Source of the DNA: Chelativorans petroleitrophicus | GTDB lineage: Bacteria > Pseudomonadota > Alphaproteobacteria > Rhizobiales > Rhizobiaceae | Length of the DNA: 64,000 bases | Reading direction: 5' to 3' | Assembly: GCF_025398195.1 (NCBI RefSeq) | Contig: NZ_JAODNV010000005.1 | Location: forward strand, 124,001-188,000 | Shown: one piece after another, positions 48,586-57,145 of the stretch | Layout: every line of letters starts with the position of its first letter | How positions within the stretch are numbered: position 1 is the first letter of the stretch | Translations under genes and position numbers: made by a program | Notes under the pieces: model-generated | What the model saw: only the letters and a program-made list of their open reading frames with translations | Database searches by the model: none | What the model was told of the DNA's origin: nothing

Positions 48586-49992
48586 CTACTCGGCGGCGGC
48601 CCGCGTCTCCAGTCCCAGCCAGCGCCGGCAATCGGCCAGCGCGCGAGCCGTGATCGCGCGCTTCTTGGCAAGCGATTTCTCCTTGCCGCGCAGGCGCTTG
48701 CCCTCCGCCTTCGGCGTCTCGACAGGCGGGAAGAGGCCGAAATTGATGTTCATCGGCTGGAAGGAGCGCTTGCCGGGCTCGTCGTCGGCAAGGATGTGCC
48801 CGCCGGTGATGTGATTGAGCAGGGCGCCGAAGGCGGTGGTCGGCGGCGGCGGCGAAACGGGGCGGCCCAGGCGCTCGGCAGCGGCGAACCGCCCGGCGAT
48901 CAGCCCCATGGCCGCACTCTCCACATAGCCCTCGCAGCCGGTGATCTGGCCTGCAAAGCGCAGGCCCGGGCGGGATTTCAGCTGCAGCGTTCCGTCAAGC
49001 AGCGCCGGCGAGTTGATGTAGGTGTTGCGGTGCAGGCCGCCGAGACGGGCAAATTCCGCATTTTCAAGCCCGGGGATCATCCGGAAGATGCGCACCTGCT
49101 CGCCATATTTCAGCTTCGTCTGGAAGCCCACCATGTTGTAGAGCGTGCCCAGTGCATTATCCTGGCGCAACTGCACGACGGCGTAGGGCTTCTCATCGGG
49201 CTTGTGGGCGTTGGTGAGCCCCATCGGCTTCATCGGCCCGTGCCGCAGCGTCTCCGGTCCGCGTTCGGCCATCACCTCGATCGGCAGGCAGCCATCGAAA
49301 TAGGGTGTGCCCTCCCATTCCTTGAAGGCAGTCTTTTCGCCCTCAAGCAGCGCCTGCACAAAGCTCTCGTACTGCTCCTTGTTCATGGGGCAGTTGATGT
49401 AGTCCTTGCCCGTCCCGCCCGGACCCGTCTTGTCGTAGCGGGACTGGAACCAGGCCACATCCATATTGATCGTATCGAAATGCACGATCGGCGCTATCGC
49501 ATCGAAGAAGGCAAGCGCTTCAGACCCGGTCTCCGCGCGGATGGCCTCCGCAAGAGCAGGCGAGGTGAGCGGTCCCGTGGCGATGATCACCTGATCCCAC
49601 TCCGCCGGCGGCAGCCCGGTGATTTCTTCGCGAACGACCGTAATCAGCGGGTGCGATTCGATGGCTTGCGTCACGGCGCGGGAAAAGCCCTCACGATCCA
49701 CAGCCAGCGCGCCGCCCGCAGGTACCTGATGGGCATCGCCGGCACGCATGACAAGCGAGCCTGCCAGTCGCATCTCGGCGTGAAGCAGGCCCACCGCATT
49801 GGTCTCCGCATCGTCGGAGCGGAAGGAGTTCGAGCAGACAAGCTCGGCAAGGCTGTCGGTTTTGTGCGCGTCAGTGCCGCGCAAGGGGCGCATCTCATGC
49901 AGGATTACGGGCACACCGGCCTCGGCTGCCGCCCAGGCCGCCTCCGAGCCCGCCAATCCTCCGCCTATCACGTGGATGGGTGTCTTCGTCAT
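48586..49992 (-). CDS. trmFO: methylenetetrahydrofolate--tRNA-(uracil-54-C5)-methyltransferase, FADH2-oxidising
   Basis: TrmFO makes ribothymidine at position 54 of tRNA using methylene-tetrahydrofolate and FADH2. The 468-residue protein begins with the FAD-binding motif [20 protein letters not shown] (residues 6-25), then the catalytic-cysteine block [11 protein letters not shown], and ends with the GINFGLFPP-like [19 protein letters not shown]. The presence of TrmFO implies that the SAM-dependent TrmA is not used for U54. The ATG at 49992 gives the usual start. The sRNA cluster and DUF1127 gene lie upstream on the same strand, ended by a strong terminator before trmFO. Confidence 0.95.
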   Translation of the reverse strand: MTKTPIHVIGGGLAGSEAAWAAAEAGVPVILHEMRPLRGTDAHKTDSLAELVCSNSFRSDDAETNAVGLLHAEMRLAGSLVMRAGDAHQVPAGGALAVDREGFSRAVTQAIESHPLITVVREEITGLPPAEWDQVIIATGPLTSPALAEAIRAETGSEALAFFDAIAPIVHFDTINMDVAWFQSRYDKTGPGGTGKDYINCPMNKEQYESFVQALLEGEKTAFKEWEGTPYFDGCLPIEVMAERGPETLRHGPMKPMGLTNAHKPDEKPYAVVQLRQDNALGTLYNMVGFQTKLKYGEQVRIFRMIPGLENAEFARLGGLHRNTYINSPALLDGTLQLKSRPGLRFAGQITGCEGYVESAAMGLIAGRFAAAERLGRPVSPPPPTTAFGALLNHITGGHILADDEPGKRSFQPMNINFGLFPPVETPKAEGKRLRGKEKSLAKKRAITARALADCRRWLGLETRAAAE

Positions 49993-50030
49993 GTGCCGGA
50001 CATAGGGTGAACGGGGCAAGGATGCAAAGC

Positions 50031-50074
50031 AAAAAAAAAACAACACCCGCCGGGGGAGGAGGACCGGCGGGTGT
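50031..50074 (-). terminator. intrinsic terminator of the DUF1127-sRNA transcript
   Basis: The 11-bp stem ACACCCGCCGG/CCGGCGGGTGT (50043-50053 with 50064-50074) is followed on the minus strand by TG and ten Ts (50031-50040). It is also the third hairpin of the sRNA cluster. Confidence 0.92.
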
Positions 50075-50152
50075 CGTTTTGGTCGACCGGCGATCGGGAG
50101 GAGGAGGAGAAAGCCGGTCGCATTCACCAAGGTGGGAGGAGGAGACCTTGGC
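50031..50152 (-). ncRNA. cluster of three CCUCCUCCC hairpin RNAs (CcsR/cuckoo-like)
   Basis: Downstream of the DUF1127 gene, the minus-strand transcript folds into three stem-loops, each displaying CCUCCUCCC in its loop. Stem 1 spans 50127-50151 (CCAAGGT/ACCTTGG, motif at 50134-50142). Stem 2 spans 50084-50120 (8 bp, motif at 50096-50104). Stem 3 spans 50043-50074 (11 bp, motif at 50054-50062) and is followed by ten Us. This matches the CcsR (conserved CCUCCUCCC-motif) sRNAs of Rhodobacter sphaeroides and the related 'cuckoo' family of Rhizobiales, also next to DUF1127 genes. The motif resembles the anti-Shine-Dalgarno end of 16S rRNA, so pairing with ribosome binding sites or proteins such as CcaF1 is expected. 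Confidence 0.88.
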
Positions 50153-50169
50153 GAAATCCTGTCGTTTTG

Positions 50170-50310
50170 TTAGATCGCCTTACGGGCGACGTACGGAATG
50201 TCGCTGCGGGAAATCCCGAGGTCGTTGAGCTCGCGGTTGGTGAGGCGGCTCAGCTCGTTAACCGTCTGCCGGTAGCGGCGCCAGTTGCGGTAATTGCGGA
50301 TCAGGTTCAT
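50170..50310 (-). CDS. DUF1127 micro-protein (CcaF1-like)
   Basis: A 46-residue arginine-rich protein: MNLIRNYRNWRRYRQTVNEL, then SRLTNRELNDLGISRSDIPY ending VARKAI. The LSRLTNRELNDLGISRSDI part is the DUF1127 signature. In Rhodobacter the DUF1127 protein CcaF1, encoded just upstream of CcsR sRNAs, binds RNA and affects their maturation; by analogy this one may do the same. It ends 18 bases before the first sRNA hairpin, on the same transcript. A possible -10 element (TTATCT on the minus strand, 50355-50360) and a nested inverted repeat lie upstream. No strong ribosome binding site is seen. Confidence 0.9.
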   Translation of the reverse strand: MNLIRNYRNWRRYRQTVNELSRLTNRELNDLGISRSDIPYVARKAI

Positions 50311-50394
50311 CGTCGTACTCACTGTCGGCTGGTTCGTTTGATCTTGTGCCCGTTAGATAATCCCGGGCCGGTGCGAGCGGAAGTGCCAATGTTG

Positions 50395-50428
50395 CATGGC
50401 AGCATTGCATATTGTGCAATGCACCATG
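50395..50428. repeat. nested inverted repeat upstream of the DUF1127-sRNA unit
   Basis: CATGG, two bases, then GCATTGCA-TATTG-TGCAATGC, one base, then CCATG. The inner arms pair 8 of 8 and the outer arms 5 of 5. It lies 85-118 bases before the DUF1127 ATG and 144 bases before the likely tRNA promoter, so it could be an operator or a cruciform. The rest of this 319-base gap shows only the tRNA promoter. Confidence 0.5.
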
Positions 50429-50571
50429 ATCTTGCCGCAAGAGTGAACGAGTGGCTTCATCGGATGGCCAAATTTGCGTGTAGGAACCTGCCGAATCGGG
50501 TTCCTTCGCAAGTGCAGCACGGCAAAGAACCAGTATGCGGGCCGAAAACGGCTCCTCGTGCCAATTTTCCT

Positions 50572-50599
50572 TTGATAGACAAGGGGCAGGTGATATAGA
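50572..50599 (+). promoter_or_regulatory. promoter of tRNA-Leu(TAG)
   Basis: TTGATA at 50572-50577, a 16-base spacer and TATAGA at 50594-50599, about 30 bases before the mature tRNA. Strong match to a sigma-70 promoter in the expected place. Confidence 0.6.
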
Positions 50600-50629
50600 A
50601 CCCGCGCTTTCGGAGGCGGCGTCCTTCGA

Positions 50630-50714
50630 GCGGGTGTGGTGGAACTGGTAGACACGCAGGATTTAGGTTCCTGTGGCGCAAGCCGTGGGGGTTCAAGTCC
50701 CTCCACCCGCACCA
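50630..50714 (+). tRNA. tRNA-Leu, anticodon TAG
   Basis: An 85-nt class II tRNA with encoded CCA. Acceptor GCGGGTG pairs with CACCCGC, the anticodon stem CAGGA/TCCTG holds the loop TTTAGGT with anticodon TAG (reads CUA), and the T arm GGGGTTCAAGTCCC is canonical. The long variable arm fits leucine. Confidence 0.96.
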
Positions 50715-50850
50715 CCCGCTTCACGGGAAGGGTGGCAGGTCGTGCGGTCGAGGTATTGACCTGTAACCCGGGCCGCACACCGGCAGGAACCTCCGCAGGG
50801 CCGAATGATGGCTGCGATGCGCGGCGCGAGTGAACACAAAGGTTTGATGA

Positions 50851-52272
50851 ATGCAGGTTAGCGAGACTCTCAATTCCGGTCTGAAGCGCGAGATCAAGGT
50901 CATTGTTCCGGCCAAGGACATGGAAGCCCGCCTGATGGAGCGGCTTCAGGATGCCAGCAAGAAGGTGCGGCTGAAAGGCTTCCGGCCGGGCAAGGTACCC
51001 GTGCAGCACCTGCGGCGTATTTACGGCAAGTCCTTCATGGCCGAGGTGGTGAACGAAATCCTCACCGATTCCTCGAGGACCATCCTCGAAGAGCGCGGCG
51101 AAAAGCCCGCCATGCAGCCCGAGATCACGATGACTGAGGACGAGCAGGAGGCCGAGAAGGTCCTTCAGGGCGGGGCCGATTTCGAGTTCTCGCTGTCCTA
51201 CGAAGTCATCCCGACGATCGAGATCAAGGATTTCTCCGGCATCAAGATCACTCGGCCCGTCTATGACGTGCCGGAGGAGGAGGTGGAGGAGCAGGTCAAG
51301 CGTGTGGCCGACTCCGCCCGCACCTATGAGCCGAAGGACGGCAAGGCCGAAGAGGGCGACAAGGTCACCATCGACTATGTCGGCAAGATCGATGGTGAAC
51401 CGTTTGATGGCGGCTCCGCCCAGGATTCGGAAGTGGTGATCGGCCACGGTCAGTTCATCCCCGGGTTCGAGGAACAGCTGAGGGGCCTCAAGGCTGGGGA
51501 CACTAAGACCTTCAAGATCACATTCCCTGAGGAGTACCCGGCGCAGCATCTGGCCGGCAAGGAAGCCGAATTCGACGTCACCGTGAAGCAGGTGGCCGCG
51601 GCCGAGGAACTGACGATCGACGACGAGCTGGCGCAGAAGCTGGGGCTCGAATCGGCGGAAAAGCTGCGCGAGATCGTGCGCAGCCAGATCGAGAGCCAGT
51701 TCGGCCAGATGACGCGTCAGAAGGCTAAGCGCCAGCTTCTCGACGCGCTGGACGAAGACTACAAGTTTGAGGCTCCGTCCAAGCTCGTCGAAGCCGAATT
51801 TAACAACATCTGGTCGCAGGTCGTGCGGGATCTGCAGAGTGCGGGCCGCACCTTCGAGGATGAGGACACGACCGAGGAGGAGGCGCGCGAGGAATACAAG
51901 CGGCTGGCCGAGCGCCGGGTGCGCCTTGGCCTCGTCCTGGCCCAGATTGGCGAGCAGGCCGGCATCCAGGTTTCCGACGATGAAATGCAGCGCGCCCTGA
52001 TCGACACGGTGCGCCGCTATCCGCCGCACCAGCAGCGGGAAATCTACGAGTTCTACCGCCAGAACCCGCAGGCGCTGGCCACCATCCGCGCGCCGCTGTT
52101 CGAGGAGAAGGTGGTGGACCATCTGCTCGCCCAGGTCGATGTGACGGACAAGAAGGTCAGCCGCGAAGAGCTCCTGGCTGACGACGAAGACGAGGCGGAG
52201 AAGTCCAAGCCGGCCGAGAAAAAGAAGGCCGCGCCCAGGAAGAGGGCCGCCAAGAAGGTCGAAGCCGAGTAG
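50851..52272 (+). CDS. tig: trigger factor
   Basis: Ribosome-bound chaperone and prolyl isomerase that meets nascent chains at the exit tunnel. The 473-residue protein has the N-terminal ribosome-binding domain with the signature [18 protein letters not shown] (tail GFRxGKxP), the FKBP-type PPIase domain ([20 protein letters not shown]) and the helical C-terminal cradle. The C-terminus is a lysine/alanine-rich low-complexity tail ([17 protein letters not shown]), typical of rhizobial Tig. The ATG at 50851 follows AAAGG. A stable hairpin with a T tract follows the stop. Confidence 0.96.
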   Translation: MQVSETLNSGLKREIKVIVPAKDMEARLMERLQDASKKVRLKGFRPGKVPVQHLRRIYGKSFMAEVVNEILTDSSRTILEERGEKPAMQPEITMTEDEQEAEKVLQGGADFEFSLSYEVIPTIEIKDFSGIKITRPVYDVPEEEVEEQVKRVADSARTYEPKDGKAEEGDKVTIDYVGKIDGEPFDGGSAQDSEVVIGHGQFIPGFEEQLRGLKAGDTKTFKITFPEEYPAQHLAGKEAEFDVTVKQVAAAEELTIDDELAQKLGLESAEKLREIVRSQIESQFGQMTRQKAKRQLLDALDEDYKFEAPSKLVEAEFNNIWSQVVRDLQSAGRTFEDEDTTEEEAREEYKRLAERRVRLGLVLAQIGEQAGIQVSDDEMQRALIDTVRRYPPHQQREIYEFYRQNPQALATIRAPLFEEKVVDHLLAQVDVTDKKVSREELLADDEDEAEKSKPAEKKKAAPRKRAAKKVEAE

Positions 52273-52298
52273 GCTGATCCATAGATCGAATAAGAAAC

Positions 52299-52366
52299 CC
52301 TCGGTCAAATGAACTGATCCCGGACGCAGCCTTCGGGAGTCAGATCACAAATTGGCCGAGGTTTTT
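52299..52366 (+). terminator. terminator of tig
   Basis: CCTCGGTCAA (52299-52308) pairs with TTGGCCGAGG (52352-52361) with one G-U pair, followed by five Ts. The enclosed region forms an inner stem (CTGATCCCG with CGGGAGTCAG), so the structure is branched. Confidence 0.75.
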
Positions 52367-52465
52367 GTTGATTGGGGAGCCGCGTTTTAAGCGAGTCGGT
52401 TTTCACGCGGGATCAGTAACCGCCGCGGGTATTGCTTGCAGAGGCGCCGCATGTGTCCATCGCCT

Positions 52466-52504
52466 AAAAAACGAAGCCGCCGCGGTGATTTACCTGCGGC
52501 GGCT
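52466..52504 (-). terminator. terminator of rne
   Basis: On the minus strand AGCCGCCGC pairs perfectly with GCGGCGGCT around a 12-base loop (52475-52504), followed after TCG by six Ts (52466-52471 region). It begins 26 bases after the rne stop. Confidence 0.85.
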
Positions 52505-52529
52505 CAGCTATCGCTTATAGGGTTGGCCC

Positions 52530-55124
52530 TCAGAAAAAGCTCCGGCGCTGCCACCAGCCGGTCTTTCGCGGGGGCGCCTCCTCGCCTTCGGGCGAGGTGA
52601 CTACAGGCTCCGGAGAAAGGGGCGCCTGCTCCTCTGAAGGTTTGCGCCGGCTGCGCGGCTTCTTTTTCGCTTGCTCGGCTTCCTCTGCTACTGCCGTCTC
52701 GGCAACGTCCGGAGAAGGCTCAGGTGCCGCTGTCGCCGTATCGGCTTCGGCCGCTTCCTGCGCTTGGGCGCTCTTGGTGCGCCGGCGTGGCTTCCTCGCC
52801 GGCTTCTCCTGGATTGCCGGCTCAGGCTCCGGCTCGGGGGAGGCCACCTCGACCTCAACTTCAACCACCGCCGCAGATTCGGCCTCTTCAGGTGAGGGCT
52901 CCGCTGTTTCCTCCTCAGCAGGTGCGCCAACCGGAACTTCTCCGCCTGAAGCGGTTTCCTGTTCGTCCCGCTTTAAGCGGTTGCGGCGGCCACCGCGCTT
53001 GCCCCGGTGCCGCTTCTTCTTCTCGCCTTCGCCAGCCTCGGCCGCCTCCACGCTTTCTTCGTCCGCATCGCTTGCGGCGACAGCGCTCTCTTCCTCGCTG
53101 GGTTCAGCGGGGCTGGCGACTGTATCTTCGCTCACCTGCTCCTGTACGGCAGCTCCGGCGGCCTGCTCGCCGCCCCGGTCACGGCCGCCCCGCCGGCGGC
53201 GCTTGCGGCGGCGCTTGCGGCCATGGCTGCCATCCTCCTCTTCGGCGGAGGGTGCGGCCTGGTGTGTTTCCTCTTCGGAAGCGGCGGTCTCGCCCTCATC
53301 CGCCTCCGCGGAGATCACCGGCGCCGCCTGAGGCGCGGCGGGCAGTTTCGTGGAAGGCTGGCCCTTCACGATCGCGTAATGCTGGCCGCCCAGCTCGTCG
53401 TCGACTTCGATCGTGATCGAGACGCCAAAGCGCGACTCGAGCTCCATCAGGTTCGAGCGCTTTTGGTTGAGCAGATAGAGCGCGGTAGAGGAGGGCGTGC
53501 GCACGACGATGTCGTTGCGCGGGTCCTTGAGAAGATACTCCTCGATCGCGCGGACCACGAGCAGCGCCAGCGAGGAGTCGGAGCGCACATATCCCGTGCC
53601 GCCGCAATGGGGGCAGGGCTTCATGGTGCTTTCCAGCACGCTCGTGCGGATGCGCTGACGCGACATTTCCAGCAGGCCGAAATGGGAGATCCGGCCAACC
53701 TGGATGCGCGCGCGGTCGTTCTTCAGGCATTCCTTGAGGCGCTTTTCCACCGCACGGTTGTTGCGGCTCTCCTCCATGTCGATGAAGTCGATGACGATCA
53801 GGCCCGCAAGGTCGCGCAGGCGCAGCTGGCGGGCGATCTCCTCCGCCGCTTCCAGATTGGTCTGGAGCGCCGTATCCTCGATGGAGTGCTCCTTTGTGGA
53901 GCGGCCCGAGTTGACGTCGATGGCAACCAGCGCCTCGGTCTGGTTGATGATGATGTATCCGCCCGATTTCAGCGTCACCTGCGGCTGCAGCATCTTGTCG
54001 AGCTGCGCCTCGATGCCATTGCGGGCGAAGATGGGGACGGAGTCCCGATAGGGTTGCACCACCTTCGCATGGCTCGGCATCAGCATGCGCATGAAATCCT
54101 TGGCCTCGCGATACCCTTCCTCGCCGGCCACTAGGATCTGGTCGATGTCCTTATTGTAGAGGTCGCGCACGGCCCGTTTGATCAGGCTGCCTTCCTCGTA
54201 GACGAGGGCGGGAGCGATGGATTGAAGCGTGAGGTTGCGCACGCGCTCCCAAAGCCGAAGCAGGTACTCGTAGTCGCGCTTGATCTCCGCTTTTGTCCGG
54301 TTGGCGCCGGCGGTGCGCAGAATGACGCCCATTCCCTCCGGCACGTCCAGGCTCTTGACGATCTCCTTGAGCCGCTTGCGGTCCTGCGGGTTGGTGATTT
54401 TGCGCGAGATGCCGCCGCCGCGCGCCGTGTTCGGCATCAGCACGGAATAGCGGCCGGCGAGCGACAGATAGGTGGTCAACGCCGCGCCCTTGTTGCCACG
54501 TTCCTCTTTCACCACCTGTACGAGCAGGATCTGCCGCCGCTTGATCACCTCCTGGATTTTGTAGTTGCGGCGTATCGGCCGGCGGCGGTTCTGCGCCTCA
54601 TCGAGCGCATCTTCAGCGCCGACAGTGTCAACCTCGCCTTCTTCCTCGGCTCCGTTGCCGTTCTCGGCTTCGGTGTCCGAAACGCCCTCCGCGATCACGT
54701 CCCCGTGGGCCTGTTCGGCCTGGGCGGGCGTGTTTTCCTCCGCCCCCGAGCCTCGGCGGGAACGGGAACGCCGCCGCTTCTTGCCGTTGCCCGCATGGGC
54801 GTCCTGCTCTTCGGCGTCCTCGTCCGCGGCTTTCGCCTCCTCGGCCTCCGCCCGAAGGAGCGCCTGCCGGTCGGCTACTGGGATTTGGTAATAGTCAGGA
54901 TGGATTTCGCTGAAGGCGAGAAAACCATGACGGTTGCCGCCATATTCGACAAAAGCCGCCTGCAGTGAAGGTTCAACGCGCGTGACCCGGGCTAGGTATA
55001 TGTTTCCGCGGAGTTGCTTCTTGTCCTGGGATTCAAAATCGAACTCTTCGACACGGTTACCGCGTAGAACGACTACGCGTGTCTCCTCCGGGTGGGAGGC
55101 GTCTATCAGCATCTTGTTGGGCAT
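52530..55124 (-). CDS. rne: ribonuclease E/G
   Basis: RNase E is the main endonuclease of mRNA decay and rRNA/tRNA processing and the scaffold of the degradosome. The ~864-residue protein has an S1 domain interrupted by a long acidic insertion (residues about 80-185, rich in E, G, A, D), the RNase H-like and DNase I-like catalytic core with the metal-binding aspartates in VAIDVNSGRSTKEHS and GLIVIDFIDME, the zinc-link CPHCGGTG, and a disordered C-terminus alternating acidic and basic stretches (GRKRRRKRRRRGGRDRGGEQ) that would bind RNA and partners. The ATG at 55124 has GGGGAG. An unusually long 5' region of over 500 bases lies upstream. Confidence 0.95.
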   Translation of the reverse strand: MPNKMLIDASHPEETRVVVLRGNRVEEFDFESQDKKQLRGNIYLARVTRVEPSLQAAFVEYGGNRHGFLAFSEIHPDYYQIPVADRQALLRAEAEEAKAADEDAEEQDAHAGNGKKRRRSRSRRGSGAEENTPAQAEQAHGDVIAEGVSDTEAENGNGAEEEGEVDTVGAEDALDEAQNRRRPIRRNYKIQEVIKRRQILLVQVVKEERGNKGAALTTYLSLAGRYSVLMPNTARGGGISRKITNPQDRKRLKEIVKSLDVPEGMGVILRTAGANRTKAEIKRDYEYLLRLWERVRNLTLQSIAPALVYEEGSLIKRAVRDLYNKDIDQILVAGEEGYREAKDFMRMLMPSHAKVVQPYRDSVPIFARNGIEAQLDKMLQPQVTLKSGGYIIINQTEALVAIDVNSGRSTKEHSIEDTALQTNLEAAEEIARQLRLRDLAGLIVIDFIDMEESRNNRAVEKRLKECLKNDRARIQVGRISHFGLLEMSRQRIRTSVLESTMKPCPHCGGTGYVRSDSSLALLVVRAIEEYLLKDPRNDIVVRTPSSTALYLLNQKRSNLMELESRFGVSITIEVDDELGGQHYAIVKGQPSTKLPAAPQAAPVISAEADEGETAASEEETHQAAPSAEEEDGSHGRKRRRKRRRRGGRDRGGEQAAGAAVQEQVSEDTVASPAEPSEEESAVAASDADEESVEAAEAGEGEKKKRHRGKRGGRRNRLKRDEQETASGGEVPVGAPAEEETAEPSPEEAESAAVVEVEVEVASPEPEPEPAIQEKPARKPRRRTKSAQAQEAAEADTATAAPEPSPDVAETAVAEEAEQAKKKPRSRRKPSEEQAPLSPEPVVTSPEGEEAPPRKTGWWQRRSFF

Positions 55125-55658
55125 AAAGTCGTGTCTCCCCGGCACGCATCGCACGGGCGGTGAAGGTTGTGCGCCTTCCCGTCGCGTGACTTGTGGTGCC
55201 GGACAATCTGGGGTCTGCCGGCGACGAGGCCAAATCCGCAGAACGCACCGCCGCGAATGGATCGCGGGGGTTTCGATGTAACGTCCTGAGTGCGCTCACA
55301 GCCATCGCACCGCCCGACCGTACTGTTTCAACCAAGGTCCAATGGATCGGACCCGCTACTTCGCTCTACTAGAGCCGGCACGGAGTTCCCGGCCGCTTTC
55401 CTCAAGTTCAGGGTTTCGGCAAGGCCGCAAACACCTTGAAGAGAATCCTTTGAGCCATCGTCCTCGCCCGCGCAGCGTCGGCTCGGAAACGTCTCGCCCC
55501 CTTCGCCGCATCTCGGAAGCGGATGGCCCCAGAGAAGGGCATTACGATGGTTCACCACCGCTTTTATGATTTGACACAATCAATGGCAACCCTGATTTCA
55601 CTGCCGCCGAAATGTGCCATCGCCGCCTTGAAGCAGCCAGAGACTTCCGCTAACCGCC
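55125..55658. other. long leader region between rne and the divergent amidase gene
   Basis: A 534-base stretch with no gene I can support. rne in proteobacteria is usually transcribed with a long 5' untranslated region through which RNase E controls its own mRNA, and this space would fit that. No promoter or stable terminator-like hairpin stood out by eye. Confidence 0.5.
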
Positions 55659-56942
55659 TTGGCGAGGGGCCTTAATCGGGGACTGCTGCTGGTGTCGCAA
55701 CGTTGGAATTTGCAGCCTGCCGTGCGATGGATTCACGGGGCTGCGCCCTTGCTGACCCTTACTTGGCTCATCCATGGTTTTCTTGTCTGTTTCGCGGCGG
55801 CAGCATTTGCCGCCTCCAGCGACGAAACGAGGCTGCTTGCCTACGACTACCGCATGGCGGGCGACCAAACCCATACCCGAATCATCATTCATTTCGACCG
55901 TGAGCCGGAGATCGGCTGGTTCCTCCTGCGTGCGCCACATCGCCTGGTGCTCGACCTTCCCGAAAGCGAATTCTCCTTCGAGGAGGAGGCCATTGCCCCG
56001 CGCGGGCTGGTGGCGCGGGTGCGCTACGGCCGCATGAGCCCTGGCCATTCGCGCATGATCTTCACCGTGTCAGGGCCGTTTACGGTCGATGATCTGAACG
56101 TGCTCAAGAACGAGAATGCGCCGGGCTACAGGATCATCATCGACATTGCCGCGGCCTCGCAGGAAGCTTTTGAAGCAGCCATGCGCAAACGCATTCCCGC
56201 CCTGCCGGAGGATGCGGGCATCGCTAAGGCGCCGACGCAAAGGGGCTCCAAGGATGGACGCTTCACCGTGGTCATCGACCCGGGCCATGGCGGCATCGAC
56301 GGCGGGGCGCGCGGGGTCAGCGGCATCGAGGAGAAGATGATCACGCTGGCCTTCGCGCTGGAGCTGCGGAAAAAGCTGGAGGCGATGGGCAAGTACAATG
56401 TCGCCCTTACGCGTGAAACCGACGTTTTCCTGCGCCTTGACGAGCGCGTGCGCATCGCCCGGGAGAATGAGGCGGACCTGTTCATTTCCATTCATGCCGA
56501 TTCGATCCGACTGCCTAATTTCCGCGGCGCGACCGTTTACACCCTGTCGGAACGCGCGTCCGATGCGGAGGCGGCCGCCACGGCGGCACGTGAAAATCTG
56601 TCTGACGAGATTGCGGGATTCGTGGCGGCGGAATCGGATGACGAAGTCACTGACATCCTGATCGATCTTATTCGCCGCGAGACCCACGCCTTCTCCATCC
56701 GCTTTGCCCGAACGCTCCTCGGTGAACTCAGCGGCAGCGTAGAACTCGTCGGCAACCCCTTGCGCTCGGCGGGTTTCATCGTTCTTCGCGCGCCGGATGT
56801 GCCGTCCGTGCTTCTGGAACTGGGCTACCTGTCCAATGCCGAAGACGAGAAGCTCATGCGTGATGCCGCCTGGCGCTCCGAGGCCGTGGATCGGATCATT
56901 GAGGCGATCAACATCTTCGCGGAGGCGGGCGCGCGCGGATGA
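55659..56942 (+). CDS. N-acetylmuramoyl-L-alanine amidase (AmiC-type)
   Basis: A periplasmic zinc amidase that splits septal peptidoglycan during cell separation. The 427-residue product has a signal/anchor (LLTLTWLIHGFLVCFAAAAF, residues about 31-50), an AMIN domain (about 55-165: RIIIHFDREPEIGWFLLRAP) and the Amidase_3 domain with VVIDPGHGGIDGGARG (zinc His), ISIHADS (zinc His) and LLELGYLSN (catalytic Glu). The start is uncertain: TTG at 55659 or GTG at 55692; neither has a strong site. It is first in the amidase - PBP1A - prfB row that follows divergent rne, an order kept in many alphaproteobacteria. Confidence 0.92.
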   Translation: MARGLNRGLLLVSQRWNLQPAVRWIHGAAPLLTLTWLIHGFLVCFAAAAFAASSDETRLLAYDYRMAGDQTHTRIIIHFDREPEIGWFLLRAPHRLVLDLPESEFSFEEEAIAPRGLVARVRYGRMSPGHSRMIFTVSGPFTVDDLNVLKNENAPGYRIIIDIAAASQEAFEAAMRKRIPALPEDAGIAKAPTQRGSKDGRFTVVIDPGHGGIDGGARGVSGIEEKMITLAFALELRKKLEAMGKYNVALTRETDVFLRLDERVRIARENEADLFISIHADSIRLPNFRGATVYTLSERASDAEAAATAARENLSDEIAGFVAAESDDEVTDILIDLIRRETHAFSIRFARTLLGELSGSVELVGNPLRSAGFIVLRAPDVPSVLLELGYLSNAEDEKLMRDAAWRSEAVDRIIEAINIFAEAGARG

Positions 56943-57145
56943 GAACCGTTGCAGCCGCACAACACCACCGGTCTTTTCGCGTATCAATTTGCGATTCGGC
57001 CCCGGGTGCAGCCCCATTTTGTCCACATGGACAAGGCAGTAGGGCCGATCAGGGCGGTTTTCCCTCTTCGCGGTGATGATGTTATCATGGCCGGGCGGAG
57101 GCGGGATGATGGGACGCCGCCGGACCTTGGCGCTTTGGAGCACGC

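Noticed and set aside
50353-52308. 651-codon minus-strand frame over tig and tRNA-Leu
   Set aside because: Runs through a tRNA gene and antisense to trigger factor, so it cannot be a real gene.
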